A stretch of DNA of 64,000 nt, from contig CAVPOY010000023.1 in the NCBI GenBank assembly GCA_963707135.1, positions 62,001 through 126,000 of the forward strand, read 5' to 3'. A model generated the notes under the pieces. It had not been told where the DNA came from and did no database searches. It was given only the letters and a program-made list of their open reading frames with translations. Both the position numbers and the translations under genes were made by a program. This document shows positions 10,541-19,288 of the stretch, piece after piece. This DNA is from JBGSTR01 sp963707135 (GTDB lineage Bacteria > Pseudomonadota > Gammaproteobacteria > Chromatiales > Chromatiaceae). Every line of letters begins with the position of its first letter. Position 1 is the first letter of the stretch.

Positions 10541-11841
10541 GGGGCGACGAACCAGGGCGCGTGGGAGCGGATGGCTACCGTGACCGCGAACACACCGTAG
10601 ACCCGGCGATCCGCCGCCAGACCGTATCCTAGATCATTGGCCGTGGTGGCGGTCGTCGGCGCGCTCGGCTCGCTGCGGGCCTCGACGTTGCTGGTGGTCA
10701 GGATCTCGACCCGGGCGCTGGTCACTCGGTCCCAGTAGCCGCGGGCGTCGACCCAGGCCGCGTCCGGCACCACGCCCGGCAGGTCCAGAAAACGGGTCTG
10801 GGTGCTGGAGTCGCTGATGGCGGCATCCGACGGGTCGACCGGGCCGTCAAAGGTCACCCGCATGTCGGCGACATCGGCGATCAGCTGCTGGGTTGATCCG
10901 TCCGACGCTGTCCACCGGCACAGCGCCGGGCGGTAGCGGTCGGGGTCAGTGCCGCAGTTATCGACCCGGTTATCCGTCTGGATGTCGCCGGTTCGATTGT
11001 CCATGCAACAGACGAAGTAGGCCTTGTATTCGAACGGAAAGACCCGGGCTCGGAAGGTCGTTCCCGGCGACAGCTCGGTGCCCTTCCGGTTGTAGGATCG
11101 CGCCAGTGTGTTCTCCGCGTTCGCCGGCTCGTCGTCCAGGCTCGTGCCGTGCTCCAGCGCCTTGGGGGAAGTGGATCTCGTCGGGTTGGTGATCACGAAG
11201 ATGTCGCTCGCCTCGCAGTCCGTGATCAGCGCGAGATCGCCACTGTTGAGGTCACTGCTACTCAAGGACAAGTTGATGGGACCCGTTCGGGTACCATCGA
11301 GATCCAGATCGTTATCGTCGGACTGCATATAGATGCCCTCGCCCTCGGCACCCCAGACCACGAGCACATCGCCGCGCAGCCACCGATCCGCGACGCTGCC
11401 CCGTGCGCCCGAGGTGGAGTCGCCCGGCAGCCCAGCGAGCCAGTCGCTGCCGCTCGACGCCGAGGCGTCGAAGCCGATCGGCGAGTCGGGCCCAATCATC
11501 GCCTTGCCGCTGCAACCGGCGACGTCTTCGAGCAGACTGCAGGCCGTGACGTTCAGGGTCTCCTGAACCTCCTCCATCGCGGCGCTCCGACACCCGGCGC
11601 TACGGGTCGCCCGCAGGTCCTCGGCCAGCATCTGGGCCGCGAAGCGACCGTTCTCCTGGACGCGCGCATTGGCTTCCGCCAGTCGGTAGGACCCACGGCT
11701 CGAAACCAGCACCTGCAGGATTCCGGCGACGAGAAAGAGCCCGGCGGCCACGGCCACCAGCATCTCGACCATCGACAGGCCCGCGATCGGCCGTGGTCCC
11801 GGTGTCACGAATCTCCGGCCCCTGTACATGCCTCCCACCAC
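10537..11841 (-). CDS. pilW: Type IV pilus minor pilin PilW
   Basis: Minor pilin of up to 434 residues, longer than most pilins but normal for PilW. The prepilin signal is AGLSMVEMLVAVAAGLFL with Glu at mature position 5, followed by QENGRFAAQMLAEDLR, a PilW hallmark. Several Cys residues (ACSLL, AGCSG, FVCCMD) lie in the globular part. The first possible start is a GTG at 11841 directly after the pilV stop; an ATG at 11829 with an adjoining GGGAGG is an alternative. It should act with PilV, PilX and PilY1 at the pilus tip. Confidence 0.9.
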   Translation of the reverse strand: MVGGMYRGRRFVTPGPRPIAGLSMVEMLVAVAAGLFLVAGILQVLVSSRGSYRLAEANARVQENGRFAAQMLAEDLRATRSAGCRSAAMEEVQETLNVTACSLLEDVAGCSGKAMIGPDSPIGFDASASSGSDWLAGLPGDSTSGARGSVADRWLRGDVLVVWGAEGEGIYMQSDDNDLDLDGTRTGPINLSLSSSDLNSGDLALITDCEASDIFVITNPTRSTSPKALEHGTSLDDEPANAENTLARSYNRKGTELSPGTTFRARVFPFEYKAYFVCCMDNRTGDIQTDNRVDNCGTDPDRYRPALCRWTASDGSTQQLIADVADMRVTFDGPVDPSDAAISDSSTQTRFLDLPGVVPDAAWVDARGYWDRVTSARVEILTTSNVEARSEPSAPTTATTANDLGYGLAADRRVYGVFAVTVAIRSHAPWFVAP

Positions 11842-12375
11842 TCAGCTCGCGGCCGCCAGCCGGGTGCAGACCCGAAACTCTAGGCTGGCCGCATCTCGCG
11901 TCTCGCTCAGGATCTCTCGCTCGCCGCGATCGTCGTTCCAGCGGAATAGGATCTCGCAGTTGTCCGCGCCGCAGGCGTTGTCGTCCTGGCAATCGACCAC
12001 GGCCGCGTCGCCGGCGTCGGGCGCGGGCAGCCCCAACGCGCAGAACGCCCGGCGCCAACGCGCGACGGCATCGGTGCCATCGATCGGGCTCGCGCAGGTC
12101 CCGCCCGGGATGCTCTGCACGAGCGTCGCACCCGTGAACAGCGACCGCGGGTCCGCGCGCAGGCGGTCGATCACGTCGTAGGCGGCCAAGGTCACGTCGG
12201 TACGCTGTTGGGCGCTCTCGTTCGACCGGAGTCCAGCCACCTGCAGTGCCGCCAGTCCCAGCATGCCCACGGACAGCACGAACACGGCCACCAGCACCTC
12301 GACCAGGGAAAAGCCGGCCTGAGAAACGCCCCGGCGGTTATCCGGCAGTCCGCGGGGATCTGTCGAGCCGATCAT
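11842..12375 (-). CDS. pilV: Type IV pilus minor pilin PilV
   Basis: Minor pilin of 177 residues, first gene of the pilV-pilW-pilX-pilY1 operon. The prepilin signal is QAGFSLVEVLVAVFVLSVGMLGLAA, followed by LRSNESAQQRTDVTLAAYDV, typical of PilV. The leader is about 20 residues. A Cys-rich C-terminal half (CALGL, VDCQDDNACGADNC) suggests disulfides in the periplasm. No fimT/fimU gene precedes it, although many genomes carry one there; pilE is detached at 502. Confidence 0.9.
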   Translation of the reverse strand: MIGSTDPRGLPDNRRGVSQAGFSLVEVLVAVFVLSVGMLGLAALQVAGLRSNESAQQRTDVTLAAYDVIDRLRADPRSLFTGATLVQSIPGGTCASPIDGTDAVARWRRAFCALGLPAPDAGDAAVVDCQDDNACGADNCEILFRWNDDRGEREILSETRDAASLEFRVCTRLAAAS

Positions 12376-12425
12376 CCGTTGCCCCGATTGACCATCAGTG
12401 ACGTGTCACAACCACTCGACCAGGT

Positions 12426-12505
12426 AGGTTGGGGTAAGGAACGAACCCCAACGATCTTGCCGCCCCGCGCCCGCGGGGTTGGGGTTCGTGCGCTCACCCC
12501 AACCT
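12426..12505. repeat. REP/MITE-like nested palindrome
   Basis: Three nested inverted repeats share one centre. The outer arms are AGGTTGGGGT (12426-12435) and ACCCCAACCT (12496-12505), the middle arms ACGAACCCCAA (12441-12451) and TTGGGGTTCGT (12479-12489), and the inner arms CCCCGCG and CGCGGGG (12463-12478). It lies in the roughly 540-base gap between divergent pilV and menF. The GGTTGGGGT..ACGAACCCCAAC layout resembles dispersed REP-like repeats of proteobacterial genomes. It could fold into a long hairpin or bind a RAYT-type protein; no RAYT gene is in the window. The rest of the gap (12506-12918) shows no gene. Confidence 0.8.
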
Positions 12506-12918
12506 GCGCCTATCGATATCCATTAGCACCCGCGCCCCCGAACGGCAACGATGGTCGCCCGGGAAGGCACTCCCCGCTGGTCTGCATGCGCATCGCCTTG
12601 GAACCATAGCGCGAATGTCCGAACCGATCTGCGACGGAGCCCGAACGAATTCGAAACGCATCGCGTGGGTCTCGCATAATCATAGAGCATCGGGTCGGGG
12701 AAATTCTGGAGAACAGGATCGCGATCCAGGGGTCTGGCGGTCGCAATCGGCAGTATCCGCGCTCCCGCCCACGCCCGATCCGAACGGCTCTGCCCGTGGA
12801 TGGAACTGAACCGCGGGCTTGACCTACCATAGGACGCCGGTCGGGCGACCGGGGTGCGGAGGCCTCGCGGTCCAGCGCTCGCACGCAACCGAGCGCCCCT
12901 CCCCGCCGAGAACACACC

Positions 12919-14307
12919 ATGCTCGCACCGCTGAAGCTCCTGGACCAACTCTACGCCCGCCTCGATGACACGATCGGCTTGATTCCGACTGCCGAGCCGG
13001 GCGGGTTCGCATCCCTGGTGCTCGAGCTACCGCAGTTGCCTGAGGTACCTCCCGACCTCTCCGGCGCACAGTTTCACTCGGTCCATGCCGCGCGCAAGTC
13101 ACTGTTCGCCGGTTACGGCGCCGCCGCCGAATGGCGCGCGCGCGGGCCGCTGCGGCTCGATGTCCTGCGGACCCGCGCGCGCGCCCTGTCGGCGGGTTGG
13201 CACCAGTACGATGCCGACGACACCGGATTCTCCGGGTTCGCGATTCTCGGTTTCGCCGCTGCGGCCGAACGAACGGACCGGGCGCGGGGCGACGAGCTGC
13301 CCAACGCCCTGCTCTGGGTCCCGGAGCTTGCTCTGCGGGCGTTAGGCGGTCAGGCCGCGCTGGTGCTGACCGCACGCCTTCCGACGAAACGCGAGGCGCT
13401 TCGTGCCCGTTGGCGGGCCTGGCTCGAACGTCTGGCCCCGGCGCTTGGCGCGGGCGCGCCCGAGCCGCTGATGCCCGCGCGGCTCGTCCGGCGGCGCCAG
13501 AGTCCGGACCGCGCCGGTTGGGGGGCGCTGATCGACCAGGCGCTTGGCTCGATCGCTCGCGGAGAGCTGGACAAGCTCGTCGTCTGCCGGCAGCTGGAGC
13601 TCGCGGGCCCGCGTCCCATCGACACCCGCCGTCTGACAGCGGCCCTGACCTGGCTGTTCCCGACGTGCGAGGTCATCAGCCTGGCCCGGGGCCGGACCCG
13701 TTTCGCCGCGGCCACACCGGAGCGGCTGTTGACGCTACGCGGCCGAAACCTGGAGGTCGACGCGGTCGCCGGCACCGCGTCGCGATCGGCGCAGACCCGC
13801 CAGGACGCCGCCCTCGCCCGGGCGCTTCGCGGCTCTCGCAAGGACCTCCACGAGCATTCCCTGGTGATTCGTGCTATCGGCGAGTCGCTCGTGGACCGCT
13901 GCGAGCGGCTAGCGGTCCCGGACTCGCCGAGCCTGATGCGACTCAACAACACCCAGCATCTCTGGAGCCGGGTCCGCGCGGAGCTGCTCGCCGAGGGCGA
14001 CCTGTTCGAGCTCGCGGACCGGCTGCACCCGACGCCGGCCACCAATGGGTACCCCCGGGAACCGGCGCGCGCTTGGCTCGATACCCATGAACCCATCGCG
14101 CGGGACTGGTACACGGGTGCCGCCGGGATCCTCGAGCCGGACCTGAGCGGCGAGCTCTGGGTCCTCCTGCGCTGCGCCCGAATCCGCGGCCGCACCGCCC
14201 GGCTGTATGCGGGCGCCGGGATCGTCGCCGGCTCCGACCCGGTGGCGGAATGGCAGGAGACCGAGCACAAGCTCGCGGCCATGGCCACGGCGCTCCAGTT
14301 CGCGTGA
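12919..14307 (+). CDS. menF: Isochorismate synthase MenF
   Basis: Converts chorismate to isochorismate, the first step of menaquinone synthesis; 462 residues, near the family norm. Visible chorismate-binding elements are LDKLVVCRQLEL (the general-base Lys), AAATPERLL, VDAVAGTASR, SRKDLHEHSLV with the conserved Glu/His region, LHPTPATNG, and the C-terminal YAGAGIVAGSDPVAEWQETE that carries the Mg-binding Glu. The next gene is menD, so MenF is preferred over a siderophore EntC. It opens a six-gene operon in which most stops and starts overlap by four bases. No strong ribosome site is seen before the ATG. Confidence 0.93.
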   Translation: MLAPLKLLDQLYARLDDTIGLIPTAEPGGFASLVLELPQLPEVPPDLSGAQFHSVHAARKSLFAGYGAAAEWRARGPLRLDVLRTRARALSAGWHQYDADDTGFSGFAILGFAAAAERTDRARGDELPNALLWVPELALRALGGQAALVLTARLPTKREALRARWRAWLERLAPALGAGAPEPLMPARLVRRRQSPDRAGWGALIDQALGSIARGELDKLVVCRQLELAGPRPIDTRRLTAALTWLFPTCEVISLARGRTRFAAATPERLLTLRGRNLEVDAVAGTASRSAQTRQDAALARALRGSRKDLHEHSLVIRAIGESLVDRCERLAVPDSPSLMRLNNTQHLWSRVRAELLAEGDLFELADRLHPTPATNGYPREPARAWLDTHEPIARDWYTGAAGILEPDLSGELWVLLRCARIRGRTARLYAGAGIVAGSDPVAEWQETEHKLAAMATALQFA

Positions 14308-16025
14308 ACCGCGCACCGGCCGACGGCACCGGGTGCCGAAACCTGCGCTGGGCGCTCGCGCTGCTCGACGGCCTGGTGATCGGCGGTATGAGGCACCTGG
14401 TCTTGTCCCCGGGCTCTCGATCGACGCCCCTGGTGCTCGCCGCGCAGAGGCGGCCGGGCCTGGAACTGACCCCAATCCTGGACGAGCGCAGCGCGGCCTT
14501 CTTCGCCCTAGGTCTGGCACGGGCTTCGCGCCGGCCGGTCGGGCTCCTGTGTACGTCGGGGAGCGCCCCCGCGCATTGGTTCCCGGCCGTCATCGAGGCG
14601 TCGGAGTCCGGCGTCAGTCTGATCCTGCTGTCGGCGGACCGCCCGCCGGAGCTGCGCGGCTGGGGCGCCAATCAGACCATCGATCAGACACGCCTGTTCG
14701 GCCGATTCGTCAGGGAATTCCACGACCCGGGCCCTCCCGACGATGCACCGGGTACCGTCAAGGCCCTGCGGGCACTCGGCGCCCGCGCGGCGGCGGTCAG
14801 TCTCGGGAACCAGCCGGGTCCGGTACACATCAACCTCCCGTTTCGGGAGCCGCTTGTGCCCGAGGGCCCCTGCGGCCACGCCGCGGAAACGCTGGAAATC
14901 GCTCCCGCAGAGCGCCCGCTTGCCCGGACGCCCTTCTCTGCCCCAGTCGAGCTGCCGGGTCGGTTCGCCGGTCGCGGACTGATCTGTTGCGGCCCCGGCG
15001 CCGGACCGCCGGGCCTGAACGGTGCGCTGTGGCGCTGCGCCGAGCAGCTGGGGCTTCCGGTGCTTGTCGATCCCCTCTCGAATCTTCGCTTCGGCGCCGA
15101 ATCCCGACATCGGATCACCCGTTATGACAGTTTCCTGCGCAACCCCGATGTCGCGCGCGCCCTCAGGCCCGACTGGACGCTGCGCATCGGCCGGGCGCCG
15201 GTGTCCAAGACTCTGATCCTATGGCTCAACGGCATCCCGGCGATCCTGGTCGACCCGGGCGAGCGCTGGGCCGACCCGACCCACGACGCGGTCGGCCGGG
15301 TCGCGGCCGACCCCGCGGTGTTCTGCGAATGGCTCACGACCGCGGGGCTCGCGGGCGCCGACGCCGGTTGGATCGATCGATGGGTCCTGGCCGAGCAGAG
15401 GCTGGATCGGCTGGCCGCCGATCATCTCGGGCGGAGTCCCTGGTGCGAGGCCCACCTGATCGTCGACCTGCTGGATCGCCTGGTCGCCGGAGACGGGCTG
15501 CTCGCGGCCAATTCGCTGCCCATTCGCCAGCTCGACTGCTGGTCCGGGACCCGCGCCGAGGGACTCACCGTCTATGGGAATCGTGGCGCCAGCGGCATTG
15601 ACGGTCAGCTGTCCATGCTCGCCGGGCTGAATGCCGGCGGCACGCCGACGACCGGGCTGCTGGGGGACCTCTCCTTCCTGCACGATCTCAGCGGTCTCCT
15701 GCTGGCCCGGCGGCTCGACCGGCCCTGCATTGTCCTGAATAATGGCGGCGGTCGAATCTTCGACTACCTCCCCCAGCGCGGGCTGCCCGGGTTCGATGCA
15801 CTCTGGCGCACGCCGGTCGAGCTCGACCTCGGGGCGCTCGCCCGGACCTTCGGCATCGCGCACCGCGAGGCCGGGGACGGCGCCGGCTTCGGGCAGGCGC
15901 TCGCGGACTCCCTGGGCGCCCCGCCCGGCGGGGTCATCGAGGTGCATATCGACGCCGAACGGAGCCGCCGCGTCCACCTGGACTTCTGGCGGCGCATCCG
16001 CGAAGAAGACCTGCTACAGGATTGA
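14304..16025 (+). CDS. menD: 2-succinyl-5-enolpyruvyl-6-hydroxy-3-cyclohexene-1-carboxylate synthase MenD
   Basis: Thiamine-diphosphate enzyme that joins isochorismate and 2-oxoglutarate (with CO2 loss) to give SEPHCHC. The GTG at 14304 overlaps the menF stop (GTGA) and was chosen over the ATG at 14250 on that basis; length is then 573 residues. Family marks are LVLSPGSRSTPLVLAA near the N-terminus, the ThDP-activating Glu in LDERSAAFFALG, GNRGASGIDGQLSMLAG, and the diphosphate/Mg segment GDLSFLHDL with VLNNGGGRIF. Cytosolic, second step of the pathway. Confidence 0.95.
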   Translation: MNRAPADGTGCRNLRWALALLDGLVIGGMRHLVLSPGSRSTPLVLAAQRRPGLELTPILDERSAAFFALGLARASRRPVGLLCTSGSAPAHWFPAVIEASESGVSLILLSADRPPELRGWGANQTIDQTRLFGRFVREFHDPGPPDDAPGTVKALRALGARAAAVSLGNQPGPVHINLPFREPLVPEGPCGHAAETLEIAPAERPLARTPFSAPVELPGRFAGRGLICCGPGAGPPGLNGALWRCAEQLGLPVLVDPLSNLRFGAESRHRITRYDSFLRNPDVARALRPDWTLRIGRAPVSKTLILWLNGIPAILVDPGERWADPTHDAVGRVAADPAVFCEWLTTAGLAGADAGWIDRWVLAEQRLDRLAADHLGRSPWCEAHLIVDLLDRLVAGDGLLAANSLPIRQLDCWSGTRAEGLTVYGNRGASGIDGQLSMLAGLNAGGTPTTGLLGDLSFLHDLSGLLLARRLDRPCIVLNNGGGRIFDYLPQRGLPGFDALWRTPVELDLGALARTFGIAHREAGDGAGFGQALADSLGAPPGGVIEVHIDAERSRRVHLDFWRRIREEDLLQD

Positions 16026-16037
16026 CGAGGACGGCCG

Positions 16038-16913
16038 TTGGAACCGAACGACACTCACCCGCCGACCCGGCAGCGCCATCAGGCGCGGCCGCCAATCCGG
16101 TGGGAAACGCCGCCCGAAATCGCTTACCGCGATATTCTCTACCAGCGGGCCGAGCGGATCGCGAAGATCACCATCAACCGCCCGGAGTTGCGCAACGCCT
16201 TCCGGCCGGAGACGGTGACGGAGCTCATCGACGCCTTTCACCGCGCCCACCACGACCCGGCGGTCGGCGTCATCGTGCTCACCGGGGCGGGCGAGCTGGC
16301 CTTCTGCTCCGGGGGCGATCAACGGGTCCGCGGCGCGGAGGGCTATCGCGACGGCACCGGGGTCGAGCACCTGAACGTGCTCGAGCTGCAGCGACAGATC
16401 CGCTGCCTGCCGAAGCCCGTGGTCGCCATGGTCGCCGGCTACGCCATCGGCGGCGGCCATGTGCTGCACCTGGTATGCGACCTGACCATCGCCGCGGACA
16501 ACGCCCGCTTCGGCCAGACAGGGCCCCGGGTTGGGAGCTTCGACGCCGGCCTGGGGGCCGGCCTGCTCGCGCGTACCATCGGCCTGAAGCGGGCCAAGGA
16601 GATCTGGTTCCTGTGCCGGCAGTACGACGCCGCCCAAGCCCTCGCCATGGGGCTGGTCAATGCCGTGGTGCCGTTGCCCGAGCTCGAGCAGGTGACGCTC
16701 GAGTGGTGCCGCGAGATGCTCCGGTTGTCGCCGACGGCGCTGCGGGTGCTGAAGTCGGCCTTCAACGCGGAGACGGACGGGCTCGCCGGCATCCAGGAGC
16801 TTGCGGGAAACGCAACGGCCCTCTTCTACGGCACGGCCGAGGCCCAGGAGGGCCGTGATGCCTTCCTGGACAAGCGCGCGCCTGATTTCGACCGGTTCCG
16901 CCGGCGGCCCTAG
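16038..16913 (+). CDS. menB: 1,4-dihydroxy-2-naphthoyl-CoA synthase MenB
   Basis: Crotonase-fold enzyme that closes the second ring, turning o-succinylbenzoyl-CoA into DHNA-CoA. It is 291 residues from a TTG with GAGG about ten bases upstream. Active-site marks are CSGGDQRVRG, GYAIGGGHVLHLVCDL (oxyanion hole), GQTGPRVGSFDAG with the catalytic Ser and Asp, FLCRQYDA, and the C-terminal Tyr in LFYGTAEAQEGR. The sequence is close to the E. coli type, which uses bicarbonate in place of a side-chain carboxylate. Its substrate needs MenE (acyl-CoA ligase), which is not in the window. Confidence 0.95.
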   Translation: MEPNDTHPPTRQRHQARPPIRWETPPEIAYRDILYQRAERIAKITINRPELRNAFRPETVTELIDAFHRAHHDPAVGVIVLTGAGELAFCSGGDQRVRGAEGYRDGTGVEHLNVLELQRQIRCLPKPVVAMVAGYAIGGGHVLHLVCDLTIAADNARFGQTGPRVGSFDAGLGAGLLARTIGLKRAKEIWFLCRQYDAAQALAMGLVNAVVPLPELEQVTLEWCREMLRLSPTALRVLKSAFNAETDGLAGIQELAGNATALFYGTAEAQEGRDAFLDKRAPDFDRFRRRP

Positions 16914-16914
16914 G

Positions 16915-17808
16915 GTGTCGAACGTCCGGCTCAGCCTCAGACGCTGGCTCGCCGCCGCGCGCCCGAAGACCCTGCTGCTGGCCGCGACCCCGGTGGCCGC
17001 GGGTGTCGCCCTGGCCCTGTACGAGACCGGGATGTTGGCGCCGCTGATCGCGCTCGCCACCCTGCTCGCCGCGGTTGCGATCCAGGTCGGCACCAATCTG
17101 TACAACGACGCGGCGGACTTCGAGCGCGGAACGGACAGGGCCGGCCGCCTGGGTCCGCCGCGGGCCACCGCCGAGGGCTGGTTCACCGCCGCCCAGGTCA
17201 AGTCGGCCGCACACCTCGCCTTCCTGGTCGCCTTCTTGCTCGGCATAGGCCTCGTCGCCCGGGGCGGTCTGCCGATCCTCGGCATCGGGCTCGCATCGCT
17301 GGCCGCGGGCTATGCCTACACCAGCGGCCCGCGCCCGATCGCCTATGGCCCCTTGGGGGAGCTCTATGTGCTGGTCTTCTTCGGCCTTGCCTCGGTCGGG
17401 GGAAGCTATTACCTGCAGACCCTGGCCTTTGGCTGGTCCCCGCTGCTGCTGGGCCTCGCCCTCGGGCTGCCGGCGGCGGCGGTTCTGCTGCTCAACAACT
17501 ACCGGGACCTGGAATCCGACCGGGCCGCCGGGCGCCGTACGCTCTGCCACTACCTGGGCCGCCGCGGCGCGCGGGTCCTGTACGCGCTGCTGGTGCTCGC
17601 ACCGCTGCCCCTGATGCTAGCCGCGGACCTGCCGGGTAAGACCTGGCCGGTGCTCGCCGCGCTTCCGCTGGCTGCCTTGTTGATCGGCGGGCTGTTCCAC
17701 GGCGCCGTCGGCGCGCGGGTCAACTCGCTGTTGGGCGCAACCGCGATGTTCCAGGCCGCGCTGGCGGGACTCACGATCATCGGGTTCGGCCTGCCAGGCG
17801 CTCTGTGA
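16915..17808 (+). CDS. menA: 1,4-dihydroxy-2-naphthoate polyprenyltransferase MenA
   Basis: Integral membrane UbiA-family prenyltransferase that attaches the polyprenyl tail to DHNA, giving demethylmenaquinone. A GTG at 16915, one base after the menB stop, gives 297 residues starting SNVRLSLRRWLAAARPKTLL. The two Asp-rich motifs are visible: NLYNDAADFERGTD (about residue 61) and NNYRDLESDRAAGRRTL (about residue 190). About eight hydrophobic helices separate and follow them. A longer frame runs upstream into menB but has no extra family sequence. Confidence 0.93.
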   Translation: MSNVRLSLRRWLAAARPKTLLLAATPVAAGVALALYETGMLAPLIALATLLAAVAIQVGTNLYNDAADFERGTDRAGRLGPPRATAEGWFTAAQVKSAAHLAFLVAFLLGIGLVARGGLPILGIGLASLAAGYAYTSGPRPIAYGPLGELYVLVFFGLASVGGSYYLQTLAFGWSPLLLGLALGLPAAAVLLLNNYRDLESDRAAGRRTLCHYLGRRGARVLYALLVLAPLPLMLAADLPGKTWPVLAALPLAALLIGGLFHGAVGARVNSLLGATAMFQAALAGLTIIGFGLPGAL

Positions 17809-18854
17809 TCGAGCGGGTGGCGATCCGGCCTTACCGGCTGCCCCTGCGCCGGTGCTGGCGGAGTTCCCACGGCGGGTTCAGCGAACGTCGCGGCTGGCTG
17901 GTCTCGGTCGAATCCGGCGGTACCCGAGGTTACGGCGACTGCGCCCCGCTGCCCGCCGCCGGCACTGAAACGACCGAGGCCGCCGCCGACACTCTGCTCG
18001 CGTGGCGCCACCGGATGGTCGGCCGGACGCTGGAAGCGGCCCTGTCCGCGCTCGATCAATCGAGCCCCGCGACGCCAGCCGCCCGTTTCGCCCTGGAGTC
18101 GGCACTGCTGGATCTCGCGAGCCGCCAGGCGCGGCAGCCGTTGAGACGCCTGCTCGACGCGAACGCCACCGACACGTTACCGGTCAACATCATGCTCGGG
18201 GCGCTTGAGGGCCTTTCGACGCCCGAGATCGAAATGGCCTGCAGCGAGGGATTCTCGGTGCTCAAGCTCAAGGTCGGGGCCGGCGACCCGGCGGCCGAAA
18301 TCGAGTGTCTGACCGCACTCTCCGAATCGCTGCCGCCGGGGGTCAGCCTTCGTCTGGACGCGAACGGCGCCTGGTCCCCGGCCGAGGCGACGCGTTTCAT
18401 CGAGGCACTGTACGGGCTCCCCATCGAGTCGATTGAGGAACCGCTGCGCCAACCGCTCCCCGCGGACTTGACACGCCTGCAGATGCTCGCCCCCTTCCCG
18501 CTGGCGCTCGACGAGTCGCTGTATCGGACCGGGACGGGCATTGACCCGGCCTCGGTGCCGGTGCGGCGCCTGGTGCTGAAGCCGGCCGTCGTCGGCGGTC
18601 TCCGGCGGACGCTCGCGCTGGCGAGCCGTGCTCAGGCCGCGGGTGTCGAGGTGGTGATCACGAGCCTGGTCGAGTCGGCCGCCGGACTCTGGCCGACCGC
18701 GCAGCTCGCCGCGGCGATCGCGAGCCCCATTCCACACGGCCTGGCGACTGGCCGGTGGCTCGCCGAGGACCTGGGCACGGCACCCAAGGCTCAAAATGGC
18801 CGCCTGGCGCTCGGCGAGCGACCAGGCTCCGGATTCAACCCCGCGAACGCGTGA
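17805..18854 (+). CDS. menC: o-Succinylbenzoate synthase MenC
   Basis: Enolase-superfamily dehydratase that converts SHCHC to o-succinylbenzoate; 349 residues. The GTG start overlaps the menA stop by four bases. The catalytic set is visible: Lys in VLKLKVGAG, Asp in LRLDANGAW, Glu in SIEEPL, Asp in LALDESL, and the second Lys in LVLKPAVVGG. The metal ligands and base/acid lysines expected for OSBS are therefore all present. N-succinylamino acid racemase activity is a known alternative in this family, but the operon context makes MenC by far the better call. Confidence 0.93.
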   Translation: MIERVAIRPYRLPLRRCWRSSHGGFSERRGWLVSVESGGTRGYGDCAPLPAAGTETTEAAADTLLAWRHRMVGRTLEAALSALDQSSPATPAARFALESALLDLASRQARQPLRRLLDANATDTLPVNIMLGALEGLSTPEIEMACSEGFSVLKLKVGAGDPAAEIECLTALSESLPPGVSLRLDANGAWSPAEATRFIEALYGLPIESIEEPLRQPLPADLTRLQMLAPFPLALDESLYRTGTGIDPASVPVRRLVLKPAVVGGLRRTLALASRAQAAGVEVVITSLVESAAGLWPTAQLAAAIASPIPHGLATGRWLAEDLGTAPKAQNGRLALGERPGSGFNPANA

Positions 18855-19288
18855 ACCGCATGGACAAGGTCTTCGAATACCGTTTCCGCGTCCGGTTGCA
18901 CGACACCGATGCCGCCGGCGTTCTGTTCTTCGGACACCTGTTTCGACACACCCACGACGCCTACGAGGCGTTCATGGAGTCCATCGGACACCCGATCCCG
19001 GAGATCATCGCCGGCGGCGATGCCCCGCTGCCGGTCACGCACGCCGAGGCGGACTATCTGCGGCCGCTGCGGCATGGAGACGCCGTCGAGGTCGCGGTGA
19101 GCGTCTTGGGTATCCGTCGCCGTTCGTTCGAGATCGGGTACAGCTTCCGAAACCGCGCGGGCAGACAGTGCGCGGTCGCACGGACCATCCACGTCCAGAT
19201 CGGCGTGGACGGGGCGGGCGGAGGGGGCCTGCCGAACCGGCTTCGAGGGGCTCTGGCCGACTACCTGATCGGCTCGCCGACGGACTGA
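18851..19288 (+). CDS. Hotdog-fold acyl-CoA thioesterase, probable DHNA-CoA hydrolase (MenI-like)
   Basis: Likely hydrolyses DHNA-CoA to free DHNA, the MenA substrate. The GTG at 18851 overlaps the menC stop as elsewhere in this operon (ATG at 18860 is the alternative), giving 145 or 142 residues. The 4-HBT signature is clear: RLHDTDAAGVLFFGHLFRHTHDAYE, with the catalytic Asp in DTDAAG, and later HAEADYLRPLRHGDAV. Position as the last gene of the men operon supports the MenI role. Its 3' end overlaps the convergent glycosyltransferase gene by 28 bases, so both C-termini are encoded in the same DNA. Confidence 0.85.
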   Translation: MNRMDKVFEYRFRVRLHDTDAAGVLFFGHLFRHTHDAYEAFMESIGHPIPEIIAGGDAPLPVTHAEADYLRPLRHGDAVEVAVSVLGIRRRSFEIGYSFRNRAGRQCAVARTIHVQIGVDGAGGGGLPNRLRGALADYLIGSPTD

